This document shows positions 18,696-27,929 of a stretch of 64,000 bases of DNA, piece by piece; the stretch's first letter is position 1; each line of letters begins with the position of its first letter. The notes below the pieces were generated by a model. The model did not search any database, had not been told where the DNA came from, and was given only the letters and a program-made list of their open reading frames with translations. This DNA is from Anthracocystis setariae (taxonomy: Eukaryota; Basidiomycota; Ustilaginomycetes; Ustilaginales; Ustilaginaceae), in contig CAKMXJ010000022.1 in assembly GCA_928724745.1 (NCBI GenBank), positions 310,001 to 374,000 on the forward strand, given 5' to 3'. Both the position numbers and the translations under genes were made by a program.

Positions 18696-21600
18696 ATGGT
18701 CGGACCACCCAGCGCCAACGACGATGACGTGAAGCCCGCCCTAGTACCGTACAAGCGGAGCCAACGGCCCTCTTGGTCGTGTACCGAGTGCGCACGGCGA
18801 AAGATCCGATGCGACAAGAAGGTGCCTTGCCAATCTTGTGTCAAGAGGGGGCGAGCAGAGCACTGTCGCCTCGAAGGATCGTCCTACGATAACGCTGGTC
18901 CATCCTCACAGAGGCTACCGGTCACGCCTGAGCAAAAGAGCGACGATGGACATGCTATCGATGCGAGCGTGCCCGACTCTCGCCGAAGAGCATCTTCTAC
19001 ATTCAGCGTACAGAACGAGCCGAAGTCCTCTGTGACGGAAAGTGCAGATGTCCTGCTTCGCGGCCTGTCGAGGTTCCAGCAACAACTGGATCGGATCGAG
19101 CATCGACTAGACCAGCAGTCGAAGCAGACCGAGACAATCGAGGACCTCAAAGCACGGCTTGCCGATATCGAGGATGTTATCTCTGTCCTCGGCGAGGACC
19201 GAGAGGGCTGGAATAAGAGCCAATTTGGGTCGACTTCAAATGGAAGGCGCAATACCGCCAGTAGCGATGACGGGCGAACACATCCACGGGCACGAGGCGA
19301 ACACGTCGGTTCACCTGTCAATCACGTTTCTGCCATTGATATCACACCCTCCATAGCCGAGTCCGCCGGCTCGCAAGCGATGCAACCGCAAGAGCGAAAC
19401 GCTGAGCTTGCTTCCACAGATGCTGCTACCACCCTCGAATTTCTTACATTGGGCAAAGACAGAAGACGCGATCTCGACTTCGATGCAAACTCTTCCGACA
19501 GCGAGGAAGAAGTGTTGGAAACCTCCCTTGGGTTGCCTGGTCCACCGATGATTCCGCGGCGCCCTGCTTCGCTGAAAAAGCGCCACTCGGAAGGAACCGG
19601 TGTTGCGCAGCCCTACGACGGAAGTTCGCGCATGCTTAAACATCTTCGCCGCGGGTTACCTCCTCGTGTGGTAGCCCGGATAGAGGCGCTGCTACGATCC
19701 GATCCTGGCAATCTGCCGCCTGCGAATCTGCTGGCTAGACCCTCATTCAAGCAGGTCACAAACGGCATCAAGGCCGTGACGTTGTCATCATCGGCGATCC
19801 AACGTATTGTTGGCGTCGCAAAGGAAATCGGAGCCTGGCAGCATTGTTGTGTGCACTTCCCCACATTCGAGAGAGAGGTGGCAGCATTCGTGGCCATAGC
19901 GCTGCCAGACACTGGGGCAGTGGACAACATAGATCATGAAGGGTTTCGCGCATTCGATCCTGCATGGCTTGCTCTATTCTATGTCATCTGCAGCATCGCT
20001 ATTCACCAAATGTCAGAGGAGGAGGGATCTTTCTGTGGTTTAGGTGGCGAGCCGGAGAGAATGCGTCTCGCCTCGACGCTCCTGCATGCAGCCATGGACT
20101 CGTTCTCGTTGGCTGACTACCTCGTTAAACCTTCCATCTATTGCTGCCAGACCATCGCGATTCTATGCGTAGCGGGACACAATATCTGCGGCAGCGACCT
20201 GCTGACTTCGCTCCTTGCCATCGGCATCAAATCCGGGCAAACCCTTGGATTGCATGCTCTGGGCCGCACAGCGAGGTTCTTGGAGGCATGCGCAGAGCGG
20301 CGCGGACAAGTTCTTCGCCGAGCCGGCATTCGATGCGAGGATACAGGGTCATGTCGGCTTCCTGATGAGTCGCCAAGGCAGTTTGCTATATGGAAGAAAC
20401 GCATCATCGATCTCGAAGTGGGAAAGCGTGTTTGGTGGGCTTTCACGCAACAGGATTACTTTGCCATCCCCTTTAGTGGCTGCTTCTCCATCGTAGAAGG
20501 TCAGTACGACACTCCTTTGCCGCACAATTGTGCCGATGAGGATCTGGACGAAGGCCGATTGGTCAATCGCGAAGTCAACGTGCTGACTGTAGCGTCAAAG
20601 CAGCGCTTCACCTGTCACGTAGCCAAGATTGTTTGCGACTTTTTTGAGGATCTCAACAAGACCCGAGATGTACCGTCCTTGTCTCTCGTCAGACACCATG
20701 AAGGGCGGCTGCGCTTCGTCACGGACCGCTTCAAAGCCTGTCTCGATCCAAGCCGCTCGGCATCACGAGGAAGCCAAGCAGCTCTACCGACGTTCACTAC
20801 TGTCTTGCAACACTATCTTTTCATCTCGGTGCAGCATAAGATTTTGGTGATGCATCGGGCATTTTTATCGCGGGACGTGTCACCGGAAGAGAGGGAGCTT
20901 TCGCATAGCGCGTCGATCGAGACAGCTCGCGGGGTTCTACACGAGCTCGAACGCGGGCTTGGCCTCAATACAGATGGGGGCGACCGGCCTCAATTGGATC
21001 TGCAGTCACGGGTGCATGGCGGAGCTCTCTGGACCATCCCATACCACTCTGTGGCAGCAGTGACGATATTGGCACTAGACATGTTCAGATCGGCGTCGCA
21101 TCCAGCGGACAGGGCTCAGCGAAGACAAGAGGTGCAGCGTGCGCTCGAGGCTCTCGGGCGCTTCACGAGGAAGAGCGCTATTGCACGCAGAGGATGTCAA
21201 CTGCTCGCGGATCTTTTGGAGGAAGGCGAACGCTTCGACCAGAAACCGGCCCAACCCAGAAAGCGCAAAGCCACCGACGGTGTCGATTCGGTGTTGAAGC
21301 GCATTCGCTTACCCGAGAATCAAGTCGAGTCGTCACGAATCAACGGATCACCGTCTCGCAAGAAATTGCCGACGGCTTTGTCGCCAGACGACCCAGAAAA
21401 TCCCATGTCGATCGCAAACGGCTTGCAGAACGACAAGACGTTGGAAGCCAGCTGGTTCTCCCATTTCAACCACGGCTCTACACGTTCAGATGCATCCTCG
21501 GCGCTTGCTGAAGGCACCTCGCCCGACGACGGCCACGTGGGCTCGATTCCGACCGCTTCATTCGGCTATGGATCGAGCAATTTCAATCCTCTTGCTGGCA

Positions 21601-22046
21601 ACTCGACTACGCGCTCCGGCAACGGTGCTTCGTTGCATCCTGGCGAAGCAACCAATTCACTGTCAAGTATGTTTTTGTCGTACAATGATGGTGCAGGCAG
21701 CAGCGCTGGACCGTCGTATGGTCAAAGTCCTACGGCCCAGCTGGGTTACCGGAACAATGGCAACGTCGACGATGCTAGAGGTTCATCGCTGAACGCTGAA
21801 GAGTGGAGGGAACGTGTTGAGACGCCTCTCGGCAGTGACCATACCGCGTCGCCCATTTGGCAGGCTTCACAATCGTCTCTGCCGTATGCGACGCAGACAA
21901 GCAACATTCCAGGCATGAATTTGAACATGCCACAGCAACAACTTGCCCACATCCTACCAGCGCTCGAATCGATGCCGGACGTATGGAAGCTGTTCGACGG
22001 CACACTTGGACAGAGTCTGGTGGCTTTCGAGGAAAGCGGATTCTGA
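18696..22046 (+). CDS. Zn2Cys6 fungal transcription factor
   Basis: 1116 residues. The zinc cluster is at about residues 30-57 (CTECARRKIRCDKKVPCQSC...C), followed by a coiled-coil linker (residues ~120-165, LSRFQQQLDRIEHRLDQQ). The middle region (about 330-800) looks like the fungal-specific transcription factor domain, with FEREVAAFVAIA and VGKRVWWAFTQQDY. The C-terminal ~250 residues are Ser/Asn/Gly-rich, like an activation region. It should bind CGG-type sites as a dimer in the nucleus. No specific regulon can be named. It is the first single-copy gene after the transposon island, and a GC-rich repeat sits just after its stop. Confidence 0.9.
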   Translation: MVGPPSANDDDVKPALVPYKRSQRPSWSCTECARRKIRCDKKVPCQSCVKRGRAEHCRLEGSSYDNAGPSSQRLPVTPEQKSDDGHAIDASVPDSRRRASSTFSVQNEPKSSVTESADVLLRGLSRFQQQLDRIEHRLDQQSKQTETIEDLKARLADIEDVISVLGEDREGWNKSQFGSTSNGRRNTASSDDGRTHPRARGEHVGSPVNHVSAIDITPSIAESAGSQAMQPQERNAELASTDAATTLEFLTLGKDRRRDLDFDANSSDSEEEVLETSLGLPGPPMIPRRPASLKKRHSEGTGVAQPYDGSSRMLKHLRRGLPPRVVARIEALLRSDPGNLPPANLLARPSFKQVTNGIKAVTLSSSAIQRIVGVAKEIGAWQHCCVHFPTFEREVAAFVAIALPDTGAVDNIDHEGFRAFDPAWLALFYVICSIAIHQMSEEEGSFCGLGGEPERMRLASTLLHAAMDSFSLADYLVKPSIYCCQTIAILCVAGHNICGSDLLTSLLAIGIKSGQTLGLHALGRTARFLEACAERRGQVLRRAGIRCEDTGSCRLPDESPRQFAIWKKRIIDLEVGKRVWWAFTQQDYFAIPFSGCFSIVEGQYDTPLPHNCADEDLDEGRLVNREVNVLTVASKQRFTCHVAKIVCDFFEDLNKTRDVPSLSLVRHHEGRLRFVTDRFKACLDPSRSASRGSQAALPTFTTVLQHYLFISVQHKILVMHRAFLSRDVSPEERELSHSASIETARGVLHELERGLGLNTDGGDRPQLDLQSRVHGGALWTIPYHSVAAVTILALDMFRSASHPADRAQRRQEVQRALEALGRFTRKSAIARRGCQLLADLLEEGERFDQKPAQPRKRKATDGVDSVLKRIRLPENQVESSRINGSPSRKKLPTALSPDDPENPMSIANGLQNDKTLEASWFSHFNHGSTRSDASSALAEGTSPDDGHVGSIPTASFGYGSSNFNPLAGNSTTRSGNGASLHPGEATNSLSSMFLSYNDGAGSSAGPSYGQSPTAQLGYRNNGNVDDARGSSLNAEEWRERVETPLGSDHTASPIWQASQSSLPYATQTSNIPGMNLNMPQQQLAHILPALESMPDVWKLFDGTLGQSLVAFEESGF

Positions 22047-22159
22047 AACAACACGGCGAGTGCGCAACTGGTTGTAGACGATCATGAATCCACGTCGGAA
22101 AACTCAAAAAGTCAAAGTCAAGCATGAGTGTATGAGTTTACCAGCTCTGAACTTGAACG

Positions 22160-22320
22160 CTGCGTCCGCGAACCCATCCCAGCAACCACCCGGGATGGAG
22201 TCACTGCGAACCCACCCGGCGTGGTTCGGGGTTGGGTCCCTGGTGTAAACCCCCTAGCAACCACCCGGGGTGGGTGAAGGGGTGGATTCGAGGACGTAGC
22301 TTTCTGCTCTTTACGATGTG
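22160..22320. repeat. GC-rich palindromic repeat element, copy 3
   Basis: It lies between the stop codons of two converging genes. It carries GCGAACCCA, CAACCACCCGGGATGG, CAACCACCCGGGGTGGGTG and ends CTTTACGATGTG, matching the copy at 16381-16572 in order. Both ends are diverged, so it looks older. Confidence 0.7.
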
Positions 22321-22421
22321 AGTTGGTGAGAATGAGTGCGATTGCGATGCGGTACAGTGAATGAAGACAATGGAGACGGTAAGAATAATGGCAGTGGTAC
22401 AAGGTGGCCAGGTGGTTGTGA

Positions 22422-24911
22422 TCATTTGGAAGCCCTTTGGCGAGCAAGTCGAATTTGCTCGTCTACAGCATGAGCGACTTCGTCCCACACTTCGGGATCG
22501 CGATACGGTCTTTCATGTGTACCCGTGCCGGCACCCATGGATTCGATTGCACTCTCACCGATACGGACGCCAAGGCCTGGAACGACGACATCACTTGAAG
22601 CACGAGCCTGCGCGGCGCCAGTGGCGGCCAACCGAGACTCGACGGGCTCGAACTCGAGAGCGTCAGGGGGATGAAACCAATAGTTGAGAGCCATATGGAC
22701 CTTGTTTTGTGGCGTGTCCTCCTGCTGCTGGTCGGTGTGGTGCTGTTCGTGAAGAGGAGGGAGAGACGAGGAAGTGACTTCGTGATACCAGCTTGCGGGA
22801 AGATAGAGCATTTGTCCGGGCTTCAAGAACACCTCGATGGGCGGAGGGCAGCCGGGCAGAGGCCGATATAGCTCAGCAGCTCGGCCATTCTTTGCTCGGC
22901 CGTGCGCAGGACCCGCCTGGTCGGTCGCTTGAGAGGGGTCATCTGACACTTTGAGACACTGATGCAGAACGTGCGGTGCGATGCGGGAAAAGCTCTGCGG
23001 CTCGTCTTCTTCATTTGCAGACTCGGTCGCTGAGTCGGCATCCTGGCCCTCAGCCATAGCGAGGAGACGTTCGAGCTCGGCTTCTCCATCGTCTACATCT
23101 CCAAACTCGGATTCGGATTCGACAGTAGGGAAGCCTGGCAGGTCAGAATCTTCCTCTTCCTCGTCCTCTTCCTCGTCCTCTTCCTCGTCCTCGTCCTCAT
23201 CCTCATCGTCTTGGCTCGAGTCGTCCTGATCTGACCCGCTGTCGTGGCTATCTTGCTGATCGTCGTCTGAGGACTTGCTCGAGTGAATGTGGTCAGCATG
23301 TGCTGCGATCTTGACACGCTTTACGACGGACGTAGCACCATCGGATTCGACCGTGTCGGATTCGTCCTGGACTTGTGCATCAGAGTCGGTGGCTTGGCTC
23401 GAATGCGAAGCCTGCTTGCGCTTTCGAGAAACGCCGTTTGAGTTTAGTGTAGCGGAGGCGCGTGTCTGCTCGAGACCGTCTTGGTGATCATCAGACGAAG
23501 AGTCATCGTGCTCGTCTGAGGCACTGGGACTGTTCTGATCTTGTGCGTCCGAGACTACAGGCGAATGTTGGGTTGGGCTGGAATCGGCCATGCTCTCCAT
23601 GAACATACTGAGTTTCTCGGATGCAGCTTGATCTCCTGCTAGGGCCTGTAATGCAATTGGCTTCATGTGGGATGGCAGGGCGGCCAGAAGCCGGCGCACC
23701 TGGATATCGCTGTCGTCTTCGTCATCACTTACGGCTTGTTCGTCCGAGGAAGCGTCGGAGTTAAGCGCATTGGCATCCTCTACAAGTGTGTTGAGAATTG
23801 CGTCAAGATCGGGATCGCTGTCATCTTGGTCGGCTTCGTCCGAGGTGTCTGCTTCAGGGTCGATACCTTCTTCGTCCATTCGACAAATTCGAAGCTCTGC
23901 TTCGGCTTGGAGAAGGGCTTCTTCGGCGAGCTCTTGTTCTCTTGTTTGCTTTGCCTTGCCTTTGCGCTGGCTTTTGATACGTGAGCCTTCGCCGGCATCG
24001 GCAGCAGCACGCTCGTCGATCTGACGCTTGACCCTGAGGCGTGCCTTTCTGCGCCATCTTGCTGCATCGGAGGGGACCAAACCATCGGGACGGATAGGAA
24101 GCTGAGGCCTGCGAGTGCGAACAGGTACATAGGAAGGATACTCGCCAGGGGGCGCATAGACGATGAGGCCGTTGGGATATACGCGATCGACCAAGCCTCG
24201 AGGATGCAAATAGCGATGTGCGGAAGGTGGGAAGAGAAGGAAGCGCTTGTAGCCCGAAAGGAGGATGTAAAGGTTGTCGTGAAAGTCGTGATGCAAACCG
24301 GAACTTTTGCCTTGTTTGCTGTTTCCGAGCCAGAGGTTGCATTGCTGGAGGACCAAGCCACCCAGTAGCTCTGGCTTGGCAGGGAAGTCGTTTGAGAGTG
24401 CATTTGTGGGTGCTGGCAAGACGTTGTCGAGCTCGGGCTCATGGTCGCTATCATCGGCGTCGGATGCGGCATCAGCATCAGCGTCAGAGCTTTTGTCAGA
24501 TAAAGAAGATGTGGACGCCTTGTGTGCGGCGTCGGTGTACTGGGTGGTGAGGTACCATTTGCCGGCGTTGGACTCATCGTGCAAGATGGAGAGGAAGTCG
24601 GAGAAATGGAGCGTGTCCCTTTTGACCGAAGTGCCAAAGTGGCCTGCATCTGGATGAAGCGGTTCGATCTTGACCGGCACATGACCTGCAGTGGAGCGGA
24701 GGTAGTCGAGATCGGACCATTTGTGGGCGTTCCATTCAGAGTCTTGTAAGAGACCGTCAATGATGACAGGACGACGTTTGCTGATAAATTGAGACCACAT
24801 TTGCTCAGGCGAGATGGTGTTTTTGACCTTGGCGATCTTGGGCTTGGAAGTGGAAGGCTGCCAGCCTTGATACTGGTCTAAGCCCGGCGGAAGCGGAGGT
24901 ATTCTGGACAT
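22422..24911 (-). CDS. JmjC/cupin_8-type dioxygenase-like protein with acidic insert
   Basis: 829 residues from MSRIPPLPPGLDQYQGW. An upstream in-frame extension exists to 25019 but is less likely. The N-terminal half has the cupin_8/JmjC pattern: RRPVIIDGL, then an Fe(II)-binding HxD in GLHHDFHDN with the following sheet SGYKRFLLFPPSAHRY. The second histidine is probably in LYLPASWYHEVTSS near the C-terminus. Between them lie about 400 residues of Asp/Glu/Ser-rich sequence, including runs of DE repeats. Members of this fold hydroxylate or demethylate proteins or RNA using 2-oxoglutarate; the substrate here is unknown. It shares a ~750-bp upstream region with TFIIE alpha, transcribed the other way. 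Confidence 0.8.
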   Translation of the reverse strand: MSRIPPLPPGLDQYQGWQPSTSKPKIAKVKNTISPEQMWSQFISKRRPVIIDGLLQDSEWNAHKWSDLDYLRSTAGHVPVKIEPLHPDAGHFGTSVKRDTLHFSDFLSILHDESNAGKWYLTTQYTDAAHKASTSSLSDKSSDADADAASDADDSDHEPELDNVLPAPTNALSNDFPAKPELLGGLVLQQCNLWLGNSKQGKSSGLHHDFHDNLYILLSGYKRFLLFPPSAHRYLHPRGLVDRVYPNGLIVYAPPGEYPSYVPVRTRRPQLPIRPDGLVPSDAARWRRKARLRVKRQIDERAAADAGEGSRIKSQRKGKAKQTREQELAEEALLQAEAELRICRMDEEGIDPEADTSDEADQDDSDPDLDAILNTLVEDANALNSDASSDEQAVSDDEDDSDIQVRRLLAALPSHMKPIALQALAGDQAASEKLSMFMESMADSSPTQHSPVVSDAQDQNSPSASDEHDDSSSDDHQDGLEQTRASATLNSNGVSRKRKQASHSSQATDSDAQVQDESDTVESDGATSVVKRVKIAAHADHIHSSKSSDDDQQDSHDSGSDQDDSSQDDEDEDEDEEEDEEEDEEEEDSDLPGFPTVESESEFGDVDDGEAELERLLAMAEGQDADSATESANEEDEPQSFSRIAPHVLHQCLKVSDDPSQATDQAGPAHGRAKNGRAAELYRPLPGCPPPIEVFLKPGQMLYLPASWYHEVTSSSLPPLHEQHHTDQQQEDTPQNKVHMALNYWFHPPDALEFEPVESRLAATGAAQARASSDVVVPGLGVRIGESAIESMGAGTGTHERPYRDPEVWDEVAHAVDEQIRLARQRASK

Positions 24912-25230
24912 GATGTTGGAGTCAAAAGAGGGTGAATGATGTGACAGGATCACGGTAGCAACTGCATGGGAGCGTGGTTCAAGGTGTGGAGATGGAAGTT
25001 GAGAGTGAAGAAAAGACAAGAGCCAAGGACAGAATGGAATGAGGGAGCGGATGTTGTCTTGTCTCGAGGCTAATCGAGTGAAAGATCGCTACACGCAGTC
25101 AATCAAGGACAGTACTGTAGTAGTAAAGAGTAAAATATGGCTTTGATTTCGACGAGTGCTGAGTGATTCCGAGTCTACGCACTGACTTCTTTTCCTTTTT
25201 TTTTGATTTGATTTTTTTTTTTTTTTGGGC

Positions 25231-25266
<36 letters not shown>

Positions 25267-25667
25267 AAGAGGGAAAGAGTTGGACCCTGAGTGCAATAAA
25301 TGCCACGCATATAGCCATGTTAAGCCGATGAAGAACCAGAACCACGATAATTAATTGATTCGTGATGATTGGGTCGACTGCGGCGCGCACAGATTTTCAC
25401 AAATATTCTGATTTGAGTGGAAGCGACATGTTTTGCTTTTCTTGCTTTACGACCACCACCATTCAAACATGGCTCTCAACTAAGCGATGGCCTTTGCCCG
25501 CCATCCCACCTCCTTTTGGTTTCTTTATCGTCTGACCCCCATTCTCTTTTCTCTCCTTTGCTTCAGTATCGCATCACCATCCAATCGCAGCATGTAAACA
25601 CGCATCTCTGATACCCCCTCCCCATCCTCTCCCCTCCTTGCTCAAGTCGTCTTTGCTGTCTGTCGCC
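24912..25667. promoter_or_regulatory. Divergent intergenic region between JmjC gene and TFIIE alpha
   Basis: It contains a GTACTGTAG word (25112-25120), a poly(T) run (about 25197-25225) and a GA microsatellite (about 25236-25262). Both promoters must lie here. No TATA assignment is made. Confidence 0.5.
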
Positions 25668-26984
25668 ATGTCGAGCATCACCAGTCTCGGTCGTGCCGGT
25701 CACGATAACGAGCTCAAGCTCGCAAGCGAAGAGCAGCTTTCCACCATTCGAAGGATGGCTCAGATCGTCGCGCGCATCTTCTACCAAGACCGTCACATTG
25801 TGCTCATCGACCAGCTCGTCAGCATCACTGTCCTTCCAGCTGATGTGCTCGCTCATCGCCTCGGCATTCAGGTCAAGGAGCTCGCCGCCCTGGCTTCCAA
25901 GCTTTTGGAGGACAAGCTCATCTGCACTTTTCGCAGAAACGAGATCAGAGACGTCGTAACCAATCGTAGCGTACCTCGCACCTACTACTACCTCGACTAC
26001 AAGCTGTTTCTCGATGTCACCAAATGGCGCATGATGTCCATTCGTAAGAAAATCGACACGCGCCTACGCAACGAATTGGATAACAAGGGTTACCTCTGTC
26101 CGCGCTGCAAAAAGTCGTACTCCACCCTCGAAGTCGCCCATCTCCTCGACATCTTTCGCAACGTCTTTGTCTGCGAGACTCCAGGCTGCACAACCGAGCT
26201 CGTCGACAACGAGGAGGCCGAGGACGTCAAGAGGAGCAAGGACAGTCTGATGCGCTTCAACGAGCAGCTTTCCACTCTGCTCGGAGGTCTTCGTCGAACA
26301 GAAGGTATCACTCTGCCTCCTCTCGATGTCGGCGCTTGGCTCACCAAGCATGCAGCCTCGCAACCTTGGTTCACTTCCAGATCCGACGATGCCGCCTCGC
26401 TACCCTCCTCCTCGATGCTCAACGGCGCGCCTGCTCTCCAAGTTGACCTCGCCTCCAACGATCCAGCAGCCGAAGCCGCTCGACGACTCGCCAAACTCAA
26501 GGCCGAGGAAGAGCAGAGGAAACAAAACGCCTTGCCTGCCTGGCATCTCGCTAGTACCGTCAGTGGCGAACATACCGCGCTCGGACGCAAACAGCAGCGT
26601 CTCCAGTCTTCCAACGGCGTCGACCTCGAAGAGGGCAACGACGACGACGATGCCGACGACGACGACTACTATGCACAGTACGCCAGTCTTCAGACAGCCG
26701 AAGCAGCAGCGTCATCCAACCCTCCTGAAGCGCTTGACGTCGACCAAGAGAATTTCGACGACTTTGAACCCGTCCCGCAACCGCCGCCACCGTCCGATGC
26801 AGCTGCAACACGAAAGCGATCACGCTCGCCGTCCAGCACCAACGGCGGCGAGAACAAGAAAGCCAAACCAGCAGCCTCGTCAGAAGACAACGCAACGAAT
26901 GGACGTCATGATGCAGCGGCGGCACAAGACGACGACGATGATGATGATGATGATGGCATGGACGATTTTGAGGATGTCGTTTAG
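25668..26984 (+). CDS. TFA1: Transcription initiation factor TFIIE alpha subunit
   Basis: 438 residues. The N-terminal winged-helix TFE domain spans residues ~20-120 (VARIFYQDRHIVLIDQLV...AHRLGIQVKELAALASKLLEDKLI). A zinc ribbon follows at ~143-175 with CPRC and CETPGC. The C-terminus is acidic and ends DDDDDDDDGMDDFEDVV, the acidic tail known to contact TFIIH. It opens promoters with RNA polymerase II and recruits TFIIH. The ATG at 25668 was chosen because the frame upstream lacks another ATG. Confidence 0.93.
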   Translation: MSSITSLGRAGHDNELKLASEEQLSTIRRMAQIVARIFYQDRHIVLIDQLVSITVLPADVLAHRLGIQVKELAALASKLLEDKLICTFRRNEIRDVVTNRSVPRTYYYLDYKLFLDVTKWRMMSIRKKIDTRLRNELDNKGYLCPRCKKSYSTLEVAHLLDIFRNVFVCETPGCTTELVDNEEAEDVKRSKDSLMRFNEQLSTLLGGLRRTEGITLPPLDVGAWLTKHAASQPWFTSRSDDAASLPSSSMLNGAPALQVDLASNDPAAEAARRLAKLKAEEEQRKQNALPAWHLASTVSGEHTALGRKQQRLQSSNGVDLEEGNDDDDADDDDYYAQYASLQTAEAAASSNPPEALDVDQENFDDFEPVPQPPPPSDAAATRKRSRSPSSTNGGENKKAKPAASSEDNATNGRHDAAAAQDDDDDDDDDGMDDFEDVV

Positions 26985-27929
26985 CTTGGCTCGACAAGCA
27001 CCATTTTCAGCTCCCTCGATTCGCTACGTGACTGTCTGTGGCATTCCCAGATCCCTTTTGAACGTCCCCATCTTCCCCTCCTGAGCCACTCTTCTCTTCT
27101 CCTCTCCTCTCCTTCCTTTCTTCCCTTTCCCCCCACCCTGCCGAGCTTTTTCTAAGCGTTTGAGGCAACTTGCTGGGTCTTAAGAGCACCGAGTCTTGGA
27201 GTGACATGGCCTTTTTTTCTGGCTGTGCTGCTCCCGTGACCGGGGTTTGAGTCATAGCCTAGCGATAGCAACCCATTCATCTAGTCTGGATTCACCTGCT
27301 TCCGTCTGCCCTCTCTATTGGGGGGTTAGCATGTTGCGGGTGGGCTCCCCTTGTGGGAGCGATAGCACTTTTGGCGTGTTCGGCTCTTTTGCAACTAAAG
27401 ATGCAGCACGGCTTGGTCCCACGTTGGCCGTCGGTTTCAGTCTGCGGAGGTCCTAAGAGCTGCGGAGGTGTGCTTGCCATGCCTCCAGAGCCATCGTGCT
27501 TGAAGTCCAGGTCTGTGAAGACATTGTTTTCAGTTGAGTTTGCGTGTAAATGAACGGGCTTCTTCATCGCCTGGTACAATCTCAATTTGTTTAGATATAG
27601 CATTCCGCTGTGCCCTTCTGTGTGTGCTTGTCAAGTTTGTGAGGGTTCTGGATGGAGAGTCATGGCAATAGTGAGGACGGCACCATGTGCACATGCGCAA
27701 AGTGACGGGGAGGCGTCGGGATGATGCTGCATTTGAGCGACTTTCGACTTTCTTCTGAACGTGGGCCCTCTCTGACTGCACTCTGACGTGGACCCTGAAC
27801 CTCGGCTTCCACTCGCAGCAACCCGTAACCAGCTGGATCGATTCGCTCTCCTCTCTCTACCTTCTCTTCTTATCACCACCCGCCCGCCACCTTTATCTGC
27901 AACATCCCCATCATTGTTTCGCAGCAGGA
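26985..27929. other. Intergenic gap, no gene recognised
   Basis: Between two genes on the plus strand. It holds a CT-rich tract (about 27085-27135) downstream of TFIIE alpha. Small frames on both strands have no recognisable domain. It should hold the TFIIE alpha terminator and the ALG7 promoter. Confidence 0.45.

Noticed and set aside
23780..24760. Open frame of 326 codons in another minus-strand frame
   Set aside because: It lies inside the JmjC gene. The overlapping frame has the HxD dioxygenase motifs and this one has none.
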